From the NCBI GenBank assembly GCA_950096615.1, contig CATNCP010000013.1, positions 1 to 62,651 of the forward strand: a stretch of DNA of 62,651 nucleotides, read 5' to 3'. Source of the DNA: an uncultured Kangiella sp. (GTDB lineage: Bacteria; Pseudomonadota; Gammaproteobacteria; Enterobacterales; Kangiellaceae). Made by a program: the position numbers and the translations under genes. The notes under the pieces are model-generated. The model ran no database searches. It saw nothing but the letters and a program-made list of their open reading frames with translations, and had not been told where the DNA came from. Of the stretch, positions 55,989 through 62,651 are shown in pieces (the stretch's first letter is position 1; every line of letters starts with the position of its first letter).

Positions 55989-56969
55989 CTACAATCTATC
56001 AAAAATTTCTCTTGCTGCTTCGATATCATCAGCAATTTGCGCTTTTAGCTCTTCTACTGATGAGAATTTTTGCTCACCTCGCAGCTTCGCTATCGGCTCA
56101 ATATGAATCTGTTGCCCATACAAGTCGCCTTTAAAGTCCAAAACATGCACTTCCAAACGCTCTGGGCTTTGCTTCAATGTCGGCTTTTGTCCAACATTTG
56201 CAACGGCTTGGAAGCGTTTCGGAGACTGTTGAGAAGACTTATATTGGGGCGAACTAGCACTTATACCATACACCCAAACCGCATACACCCCCTTTAACGG
56301 ACTTTTCAGTCGTTTCAAAGGAATATTCGCAGTGGCAAACCCTATTTCGCGGCCCTGCTTATCTCCATGAGCAACCTTGCCACTTAATTGATATGCTCTA
56401 TTGAGGTAGCGCTCAGCCCGATCGAAACGGTTATTAGCGACAGCTTCACGCACCAAGCTACTACTAATGCGCTGCTGTTCTCCATCAATCTCAAGCGTCA
56501 CAGACTGGTTCGCTTCAACCGTAAAAAAGCCCTCGCCACGCTCTTTTAGCATCTCGAAGTCACCTTGGCGTTGATAGCCAAAGCGGAAGTCGTCACCGAT
56601 AAACAGGTGTTGAACATTTAAATGCTCAATCAGTACGCGCTGAATAAAGTCTTCTGCTCGTAACTCAGCAAACTCTTGGTTAAAGCGAAAGCACAGAACG
56701 TAATCAACGCCCAAAGCTTTGAGAGCTTGTATTTTATCAGTCAGCTTAAAGAGTCTTGCCGGCGCAGCATTTGGACGGAAATATTCTTGAGGATGAGGCT
56801 CGAACAATATCACCACACTAGGCAAGTCAAAATGGGCAGCCTTTTCGGTAAGTCGCTGAATAATCGTTTGATGACCGATGTGCACACCATCAAAGTTACC
56901 AATAGTTGCCACACAGCCCTGATTAAACAGTGCTTTAGGACAATTGTATAGGCCACGCAGTAAACGCAT
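55989..56969 (-). CDS. ribF: Bifunctional riboflavin kinase / FAD synthetase
   Basis: Makes FMN and FAD. 326 aa. The N-terminal nucleotidyl transferase has TIGNFDGVHIGHQ near 22-34 and FIGDDFRFGYQRQGD; the C-terminal kinase domain has GREIGFATANIPL, KGVYAVWV, and VANVGQKPTLK. First gene of the ribF-ileS-lspA-fkpB-ispH group. FMN and FAD supply AroC, WrbA, MetF and Fpr encoded here. Confidence 0.96.
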   Translation of the reverse strand: MRLLRGLYNCPKALFNQGCVATIGNFDGVHIGHQTIIQRLTEKAAHFDLPSVVILFEPHPQEYFRPNAAPARLFKLTDKIQALKALGVDYVLCFRFNQEFAELRAEDFIQRVLIEHLNVQHLFIGDDFRFGYQRQGDFEMLKERGEGFFTVEANQSVTLEIDGEQQRISSSLVREAVANNRFDRAERYLNRAYQLSGKVAHGDKQGREIGFATANIPLKRLKSPLKGVYAVWVYGISASSPQYKSSQQSPKRFQAVANVGQKPTLKQSPERLEVHVLDFKGDLYGQQIHIEPIAKLRGEQKFSSVEELKAQIADDIEAAREIFDRL

Positions 56970-57158
56970 CGTCGTCAGTAATTCCGTTGGGCTTATGCCA
57001 AAGGCGGCAATTATAGCGGACTATGGGCTAAGAATTAACCATAAATCATTGATTAAGCTTATAGAAAGACTAAATGTAATGATAATAATGACTTAGCAAC
57101 TTGATTAGCCCTTTAAAATCGAGGAGTATAAGAGCTCGTTTGAACCAAAGGCTTTGTC

Positions 57159-57746
57159 ATGAAATCAACAATAAAATTAATATCCAGCTTTACTCTGGCC
57201 ACTTTGATTACCGCTTGTGCTTGTAGTAGCTGCGCGCCAGCACCCAATCTCGACGAGATGATGTCAAAGCCTGAAGCAGACTTTTTCACCACGATGCAGG
57301 CCCTGTGCGGAAAAACATTTATCGGTAAAACAGTCTACCCGGAAGACCCAAACCACGACTTCGCTAATAAAAAGCTCGTGGCAACAGTCGATGAATGCAG
57401 TGACCGAGTCGTTCGTATTCCGTTTAGCGTTGGAGAGGATCATTCAAGAACTTGGATTATACGTCCTACTTACCAAGGCTTGTTATTTAAACACGACCAT
57501 AGACACGAAGATGGCACGCCCGATCGCATAACCAATTACGGTGGCTACTCTGGCAGTTATAAAGATGAAGCAGTGACCGGAACCAAGCAGTTTTTTCACG
57601 CCGACGACTTCACCGCCAACCTCATTCCTGATGCCGAAAGTAACGTCTGGATGATGGAGTTTAAACCAGATACCAAAGAACTGGTTTATTATTTGGAGAG
57701 ACACCAAAAACCGCGTTATAAAGCGATTCTAAAACTAGCAGACTAA
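57159..57746 (+). CDS. Conserved hypothetical lipoprotein
   Basis: 195 aa. Lipobox LITAC gives lipidated Cys20; two more Cys follow closely (ACACSSCAPAP) and two lie in the mature part near 50 and 79. The body is mostly beta (TWIIRPTYQGLLFKHDHRHE, WMMEFKPDTKELVYYLER). No family recognised with certainty. It stands between the divergent ribF gene and the convergent murJ gene, so it has its own promoter. Confidence 0.75.
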   Translation: MKSTIKLISSFTLATLITACACSSCAPAPNLDEMMSKPEADFFTTMQALCGKTFIGKTVYPEDPNHDFANKKLVATVDECSDRVVRIPFSVGEDHSRTWIIRPTYQGLLFKHDHRHEDGTPDRITNYGGYSGSYKDEAVTGTKQFFHADDFTANLIPDAESNVWMMEFKPDTKELVYYLERHQKPRYKAILKLAD

Positions 57747-57758
57747 GGGTTGTATTAT

Positions 57759-57775
57759 GCGCTAAATTTTAGCGC
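57759..57775. repeat. Hairpin at the murJ stop codon
   Basis: GCGCTAAA and TTTAGCGC around one base form an 8 bp palindrome overlapping the murJ stop. There is no T-run on either side, so at best it is a weak bidirectional terminator between murJ and the lipoprotein gene. Confidence 0.35.
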
Positions 57776-59304
57776 TGAATCTTAAAATCCCTTGGGCGCA
57801 AGCCTAGTATCACCAGTAAAGTAACGTAAGCGGCAATAGTCGCAGCTATAATTATGGTGATCATGCCGACAGCTTCAAAGCGCGTCCATGATTGCCATTG
57901 CTTAATACTGAAGTCGGTATACCAAAGACCGAGTAACAATAAGCCGCTGGCGACAATCAACTTTAAAATCCATAACTTGCTTTTACGTGACAACTGTAAA
58001 TGCTGTTCTTTGTACAAGTAGCGATAAAGGAAAATCGCGTTGATAAAAGCTGAAGCGCTGGTGGCTATGGCTAAGCCAACGTGCCCAAATGGCTTGAACA
58101 ACGCCAAGTTTAGAACGATGTTACTTACGATGGCGAACAACGCAATCTTAACGGGGGTCTTTGTGTCTTGGCGCGAGTAATAGCCGGTTAAAAAGACTTT
58201 CACCATCATAAACCCAATCAAGCCTATCGAGTACGCCTGCAAGCTCTGCCCTGCTTTGAATGAATCTTCGGCTGTAAAAGCACCATGCTGGAATACGGCT
58301 ATCATAATAGGCTCAGCTAACCAAAATAGACCGATCCCTGCAGGGATGCCGATCATAAGCACCATGCGCAAGCCCCAATCCAAGGTGCCTGAGAAGTGAG
58401 CCATATCTTTTTTCGAGAAGAACTTAGACAAGGTCGGCAATAACACTGTGGCAATAGCGATACCGAAAATGCCTAATGGAAACTCCATCATACGATCGGA
58501 ATAATAAAGCCAAGAAATACTGCCCTCTTCCAGAAACGAAGCAATTTGCGTATCGATCAATAAATTAATCTGGCTGGCTGATGCACCGATAATGACAGGA
58601 ACCATTAGTTTGATAATGCGCTGGACCGCTGAATCCTTCCAAGCCCATTGAGGTTTTGGTAAATAGCCAGCTTTCCATAAGAAAGGAAAGTGCAAAAATA
58701 ACTGCAAGGCACCAGCAATAAATATCGCCCAAGCCAACGCTACAGTAGGCTGCTCCATGTGTGGCGCCCAAATAATTGCAGCAGCAATAATTGATAGATT
58801 TAATAAGATTGGCGCAAAAGCTGGTACGGCAAATTTGTCCAACGTATTCAATACCGAACTATACATCGCTACCAGCGATATAAAGAATATATAAGGAAAG
58901 GTGATTTTTAATAAATCACTACCCAGTTGAAACTTTTCAGGATCACCAATAAAGCCGGCACCGAATAGCGCAATAACACCTTGAGAACCTAGCACGCCTA
59001 TTATGGTAATAATCGCTAGAAAACCGCCCAAGGTTCCCGAGACTTTGCTAAGAAGCGAAACCGTCTCAGCTTTAGTTCGGTTGGAGTAATATTCTGAAAA
59101 AACTGGTACAAATGCTGTGGCGAATGCGCCCTCACCAAATAAACGCCTTAGGAAATTAGGAATTTTTTGAGCAACGAGGAAGACATCCGCCTGACCACTA
59201 GCGCCGAGTAAGTTTGCCAATACAACATCTCTAGCTAATCCCATAAAGCGGGAAATCATGGTCCAAAAGCTGACTATCGTACTTGAGCGTAAAAGACTGG
59301 CCAT
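57769..59304 (-). CDS. murJ: Lipid II flippase MurJ
   Basis: Flips lipid II across the inner membrane for peptidoglycan synthesis. 511 aa, about 14 TM helices, MOP superfamily. Landmarks: TMISRFMGLARDVVLANLLGA near 16-36, FLRRLFGEGAFATAFVPVFSE near 51-71, GASASQINLLIDTQIASFL and SRQDTKTPVKIA. The essential Arg residues in the N-terminal part are present. Divergent from rpsT as in Pseudomonas. Confidence 0.96.
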   Translation of the reverse strand: MASLLRSSTIVSFWTMISRFMGLARDVVLANLLGASGQADVFLVAQKIPNFLRRLFGEGAFATAFVPVFSEYYSNRTKAETVSLLSKVSGTLGGFLAIITIIGVLGSQGVIALFGAGFIGDPEKFQLGSDLLKITFPYIFFISLVAMYSSVLNTLDKFAVPAFAPILLNLSIIAAAIIWAPHMEQPTVALAWAIFIAGALQLFLHFPFLWKAGYLPKPQWAWKDSAVQRIIKLMVPVIIGASASQINLLIDTQIASFLEEGSISWLYYSDRMMEFPLGIFGIAIATVLLPTLSKFFSKKDMAHFSGTLDWGLRMVLMIGIPAGIGLFWLAEPIMIAVFQHGAFTAEDSFKAGQSLQAYSIGLIGFMMVKVFLTGYYSRQDTKTPVKIALFAIVSNIVLNLALFKPFGHVGLAIATSASAFINAIFLYRYLYKEQHLQLSRKSKLWILKLIVASGLLLLGLWYTDFSIKQWQSWTRFEAVGMITIIIAATIAAYVTLLVILGLRPRDFKIQR

Positions 59305-59528
59305 AATGCTAAAAGTGTACCCTAAATAGTGTTAGAATATTGCTCTGATGGGTCGCAAGTTTAAGCCAAAATCAGGTTCGTCACCATAGATATGGTAGAA
59401 AAGCCCTAAAATTGACAGAATTCTTCGGTTTTTCGCTGTTTTCACTTGATACGTAACCTTAAAACAGGTATATTTCGCGACCTTAAATTTGTGATTTTTG
59501 TTTATTAACCAGTTGTTAGGAGTTCACC

Positions 59529-59789
59529 TTGGCTAACATTAAATCTGCCAAAAAACGTGCTCGTCAAGCTGAAGCTCGTCGCCAGCACAACGCTAGTCGC
59601 CGCTCAATGATGCGTAGCTATATTAAGAAAGTTATTTATGCCATTGATGCAGGCAACAAAAAAGACGCAGAAGCTGCGTTCGAACGTGCTGTATCTGTGA
59701 TTGATAAAGCCGCTAATAAGGGCCTTATCCACAAGAACAAAGCTGCACGTCATAAGAGCCGTTTAAACGCTCGAGTTCAAGCGCTTTAA
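59529..59789 (+). CDS. rpsT: 30S ribosomal protein S20
   Basis: 86 aa basic protein, binds 16S rRNA early. [20 protein letters not shown] at the start and [14 protein letters not shown]-like sequence at the end are typical. The start codon is TTG with AGGAG 6 nt upstream; E. coli rpsT also starts with TTG, which is tied to its autogenous control. Own terminator. Confidence 0.97.
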   Translation: MANIKSAKKRARQAEARRQHNASRRSMMRSYIKKVIYAIDAGNKKDAEAAFERAVSVIDKAANKGLIHKNKAARHKSRLNARVQAL

Positions 59790-59817
59790 TTAGAGCTTGA
59801 AGTAGCACAGATTCTTG

Positions 59818-59845
59818 AAGCCGCTGCTGAAAAGTAGCGGCTTTT
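59818..59845 (+). terminator. Intrinsic terminator of rpsT
   Basis: AAGCCGCT (59818-59825) pairs with AGCGGCTT (59836-59843), followed by T residues. The loop can close further as CT-gaaa-AG. Confidence 0.85.
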
Positions 59846-59899
59846 CTGTGCTTGATATATAAGTTCTAACTTATTGAATTACCAGTAATTACTACTCTT

Positions 59900-60310
59900 C
59901 TAAAGAATCGCCTCTAAAGCTTTCGCCAATACATCAATATCGTCCTCATCGACACCCTGCAGTAGCTCATCAATATATTTCTGTTGCTGCAATCTTAATG
60001 CTTCAATCACTTGTAGACTTTTTCGCGTTGGCGCGACAAACACAACGCGTTGATCTGTTTTAGAACGAGACTTAATGACATACCCTTGCTTTTCGAGTCC
60101 CTTAATCGTCCGCGTAATAGCAGACGCACTAACCGCTTCTTGTTCTGCTAGTTGATTAATGGTTTTAGGGCCTAAATTTACTAACTGCTTGAGAATTTCT
60201 AGACGTTCTAAAGTTAACCCGGTCGCTTTCTCGAACTTTTTAGTTTTGTTATGGAAGTCATTAAGAATTTGGTAGAGCTTTTGGGCTGCATCTTGTTGAT
60301 AATTAATCAT
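59900..60310 (-). CDS. MarR-family transcriptional regulator
   Basis: 136 aa winged helix regulator: helix-turn-helix INQLAEQEAVSASAITRTIKGLEKQG near 56-82, wing SRSKTDQRVVFVAPT near 85-99, dimerising helices at both ends. Divergent from the DUF1329 gene with 150 bp between, so that gene and itself are the likely targets. Ligand unknown. Confidence 0.88.
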   Translation of the reverse strand: MINYQQDAAQKLYQILNDFHNKTKKFEKATGLTLERLEILKQLVNLGPKTINQLAEQEAVSASAITRTIKGLEKQGYVIKSRSKTDQRVVFVAPTRKSLQVIEALRLQQQKYIDELLQGVDEDDIDVLAKALEAIL

Positions 60311-60353
60311 TATTTCGTACTTTCTGTCTTACTAGTTATAATTTACACTTTGA

Positions 60354-60367
60354 TTAACATAAGTTAA
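60354..60367. promoter_or_regulatory. Candidate MarR operator
   Basis: TTAAC-ataa-GTTAA inverted repeat in the AT-rich space between the divergent marR-type gene and the DUF1329 gene. Position fits an operator; the sequence is too simple for certainty. Confidence 0.3.
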
Positions 60368-60516
60368 ACATTAACAAAGCTAAAGTATCATATTTCTAAC
60401 TATAAGTTCTACTATTGATTAAATTGTAAACTCTGGTTGTACCAGTTGACAGGAAGCAACCGATGTGTAAAATGCGCTCAATCTTAACTCTAGTGTATGT
60501 TATTGGAACCGTGATT

Positions 60517-61857
60517 ATGAACAAAAGTATCATCATACCAATCATTCTTGCAGGTGTTTTTAGCGCACCTCTATCTGCCAAAGTAAGCCCGAAAGAAGCA
60601 GCAAAGCTGCATGTTGAGCTGACGCCTATGGGTGCCGAGCGCGCAGGCAACAGCGATGGAAGTATTCCTGCATGGAGCGGTGGTATTCAGCAAATTCCAC
60701 AAGACTATAAGCCTGGCGAACATCACGTTGACCCTTATGCTGAAGAAGAACCTATTCTTACTATCACAGGCAAGAACTACCAGAATTACGCTGGGAAGTT
60801 ATCTGAAGGACAAATTGCGATGTTGAAGCAATATCCTGATTATAAGTTGAAAGTCTACCCGACTCACCGTAGTGCTTCCTTTCCTCAAAAAATCTATGAT
60901 TTTAGTGTTAAGAACGCAACTTCAGCAGAATTAACACAAGATGGCGCCGGTCTCAGTAACGCGGCTGTTGGCGTGCCATTCCCTATTCCAGCAAACGGCC
61001 TAGAAGCTATCTGGAACCACCTTACCCGTTACCGTGGCGAAGCCATCAAGCGTGAGTACGTACAAGTAAGCCCACAAGTGGATGGTAGCTTTAACCCGGT
61101 GAAGTTCGAACAAGAATCTTTGCAGTATTACGCACAAGAACATCCTGAAAAAGAAAACTTCTTGTTCCTATATAAGCAACGAATCACATCGCCTTCAAGC
61201 ATGGCTGGTGAAGTTCTTTTAGTGCATGAAACGTCAAACCAAGTGGTTGATCCACGTCGCGCTTGGCGTTATGACCCAGGTCGTCGTCGTGCCATGCGTA
61301 CACCAACAGTGGCTTACGACGCACCAGCACTAGCCTCAGATGGTTTATCAACGATCGACAACTTTGATATGTTCAGCGGCTCGCCAGATCGCTATAACTG
61401 GACACTTAAGGGCAAGAAGGAAATGTTCGTGCCTTATAATGCTTACCAGTTACACAGCGATAAACTAAGCTACGAAGACATTGTTAAACCAGGCCATATC
61501 AATCAAGACTATGCTCGCTACGAATTACACCGCGTTTGGGTGGTTGAAGCGACTTTGAAGGAAAATAAAGAAAATGTGTACAGCCGTCGTACCTTCTACT
61601 TAGACGAAGATAGCTGGCAAGCACTATTGGTTGACCACTACGATGATAAAGGTGAACTATGGCGCGTAGCAGAAGCGCATGCTTTAAACTACTACGAAGT
61701 TCCAGTGTTATGGTCAACTTTAGATGTTATTCATGACTTACGTGCTAAGCGCTATATCGCTTTCGGCCTCGATAACCAAGAAGACATGTATGACTTCTCT
61801 GAAAGAATGAACTACCGTCAATTTACCGCCTCAGCGCTACGCCGCGAAGGCCGTTAA
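60517..61857 (+). CDS. DUF1329 family envelope protein
   Basis: 446 aa from the ATG at 60517, which opens a normal signal peptide (ends LSAK near 22) and has GGAA upstream; an ATG at 60463 extends it by 18 unlikely residues. Contains the family landmarks LTPMGAERAGNSDGSIPAW near 35-53, TPVAYDAPALASDGLSTIDNFDMF, YDWTL-like RYNWTLKGKKEMFVPYNAY and the C-terminal HRVWVVEATLK and RTFYLDEDSW. DUF1329 proteins resemble LolA/LolB folds and often accompany RND permeases in hydrophobic compound export; no such partner is nearby. Confidence 0.88.
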   Translation: MNKSIIIPIILAGVFSAPLSAKVSPKEAAKLHVELTPMGAERAGNSDGSIPAWSGGIQQIPQDYKPGEHHVDPYAEEEPILTITGKNYQNYAGKLSEGQIAMLKQYPDYKLKVYPTHRSASFPQKIYDFSVKNATSAELTQDGAGLSNAAVGVPFPIPANGLEAIWNHLTRYRGEAIKREYVQVSPQVDGSFNPVKFEQESLQYYAQEHPEKENFLFLYKQRITSPSSMAGEVLLVHETSNQVVDPRRAWRYDPGRRRAMRTPTVAYDAPALASDGLSTIDNFDMFSGSPDRYNWTLKGKKEMFVPYNAYQLHSDKLSYEDIVKPGHINQDYARYELHRVWVVEATLKENKENVYSRRTFYLDEDSWQALLVDHYDDKGELWRVAEAHALNYYEVPVLWSTLDVIHDLRAKRYIAFGLDNQEDMYDFSERMNYRQFTASALRREGR

Positions 61858-61880
61858 ACGGAGCCGCATTGATACAAACT

Positions 61881-61906
61881 AAGCCACTCACTGAGTGGCT
61901 TTTTTT
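61881..61906 (+). terminator. Intrinsic terminator of the DUF1329 gene
   Basis: AGCCACTC (61882-61889) and GAGTGGCT (61893-61900) with a short loop, followed by TTTTTT. Confidence 0.88.
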
Positions 61907-61953
61907 ATGCCTATAATCTGCTAAGCTTTGTACAAACCAATGCGGAGTTCATT

Positions 61954-62490
61954 ATGCGCACACTAATACTCACTACCATTATTTTACTCTCAAGCTTATC
62001 TTCATTAGCTAAAGGCAAACCGCTTTATGGCCCAGTAATAGACAATTACGGCCCTTACTTTAAAATTGAGAACCGTGATGTTGAAGTCGTAAAAACTCAA
62101 AATTTCAAAGTTGTATTTGATGTCAAAAACACAGATAGCAACAAAGCCAACCATAATCGTTATATCGAAAGTGTTGCACGTTACATGAATATGCATGCCG
62201 CCAACGGTGTTGCTGTAGAGAATATGGAGATCGCTGTCGTACTGCATGGTGCTTCGACCAAAGACACCTTAAGCGATAAAGCCTATAAAGACCGTCACGG
62301 TGTAGATAACCCTAACAGTGAGTTGATAAAAGCTCTGAATAAAAAGGGTGTAAAGTTCTATCTATGCGGACAGTCTACGTCTTTTAGTGACATTGATAAA
62401 AAAGAGTTGATGCCAGAAGTCAGCTTGGCGTTATCAGCCATGACAATGTTGATCACGTTACAACAGGATGGTTATGCTTTATTACCTTAA
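61954..62490 (+). CDS. Secreted DsrE-like protein
   Basis: 178 aa with a signal peptide (ends SSLA near 19). The mature part has the DsrE/F-like fold: FKVVFDVKN, NMHAANGV, MEIAVVLHGAST near 90, then VKFYLCGQSTSF with a single conserved Cys near 138 and MLITLQQDGYALLP. Periplasmic DsrE-like proteins of this type have no proven role; sulphur handling is inference. ATG preceded by GCGGAG. Confidence 0.85.
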   Translation: MRTLILTTIILLSSLSSLAKGKPLYGPVIDNYGPYFKIENRDVEVVKTQNFKVVFDVKNTDSNKANHNRYIESVARYMNMHAANGVAVENMEIAVVLHGASTKDTLSDKAYKDRHGVDNPNSELIKALNKKGVKFYLCGQSTSFSDIDKKELMPEVSLALSAMTMLITLQQDGYALLP

Positions 62491-62528
62491 ATGGCACTGA
62501 GGTTACTGATTTTATCGTGGCTATAGAC

Positions 62529-62551
62529 AAAAAAGCCACTTTTCAGCGGCT
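62529..62551 (-). terminator. Terminator of the gene at the right edge
   Basis: GCGGCT (62546-62551) and AGCCAC (62534-62539) pair with one G-U; a T-run follows on the minus strand. Confidence 0.7.
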
Positions 62552-62576
62552 CTTTCAATTCAGTGTTGACCGAGAA

Positions 62577-62651
62577 TTACTTCTTGTCATCAGGCTCTTG
62601 GTTAGGGTCGACATAGACAACTTCCACGCCGTCATCTTCAAAATCCTCAAC
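62577..62651 (-). CDS. 3' end of a gene, probably Obg/CgtA GTPase
   Basis: Partial. The last 24 codons read VEDFEDDGVEVVYVDP and then NQEPDDKK, stop at 62577-62579. The acidic stretch ending in GVEVVYV is like the C-terminus of Obg/CgtA GTPases, and obg lies close to rpsT in Pseudomonas. The GTPase domain itself is outside the window, so the name is an inference. Confidence 0.5.
   Translation of the reverse strand, partial: VEDFEDDGVEVVYVDPNQEPDDKK

Overview
The window is chromosomal DNA of a gammaproteobacterium. Gene content and order point to the Kangiella / Oceanospirillales / Pseudomonas neighbourhood: the block ribF-ileS-lspA-fkpB-ispH followed by a minor pilin/pilY1 operon, with murJ, rpsT and probably obg alongside, matches the order I know from Pseudomonas aeruginosa. 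Fused TrpCF, a metBL-metF arrangement with MetJ boxes, and dapA-bamC recall enteric bacteria. The genus is inference. I recognised no tRNA, rRNA, CRISPR array or insertion sequence.

Layout. 0.2-1 kb: ferredoxin-NADP reductase. 1.2-7.3 kb: methionine regulon, with the leftward operon metX-metB-metL-metF divergent from metJ and five MetJ boxes in two clusters between them. 7.4-9.5 kb: nadA and a lipoprotein-type methyltransferase-like protein. 9.6-15.7 kb: a giant secreted repeat protein that runs in frame through an anchor-like segment and a second signal-like segment into an outer-membrane beta-barrel. 15.9-18.4 kb: an M14 cytosolic-type carboxypeptidase and a chalcone-isomerase-like/coiled-coil/TonB-C fusion. 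18.7-20.8 kb: an RstAB-like two-component system. 20.8-26.9 kb: MBL hydrolase, bamC, dapA, bcp, a PhoH-family ATPase and an AI-2E/PerM transporter. 27-33.4 kb: bepA, a TlpA-like lipoprotein, a PilZ-like protein, YihY, an ArsC-like protein, wrbA and DUF2069. 33.4-44.1 kb: aroC, aroA, a yfcL-like gene and the operon DAHP synthase-trpE-trpG-trpD-trpCF-trpB-trpA. 44.2-51 kb: an orphan ParA and the type IV minor pilin operon. 51.1-57 kb: ispH, fkpB, lspA, ileS, ribF. 57-62.6 kb: a lipoprotein, murJ, rpsT, MarR, DUF1329 and DsrE-like proteins, and the 3' end of a gene that is probably obg/cgtA.

The most striking feature is upstream of the aro/trp operon. Two complete ribosome-mediated Trp attenuators lie one behind the other. 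Each has a short leader ORF with three consecutive TGG codons, an antiterminator segment directly after the leader stop, and a GC-rich hairpin with a T-run. The promoter-distal gene is a DAHP synthase, so the first step of the shikimate pathway is placed under the same double control as the Trp-specific steps. aroA and aroC lie just downstream. Second in interest is the apparent polyprotein at 9.6-15.7 kb.
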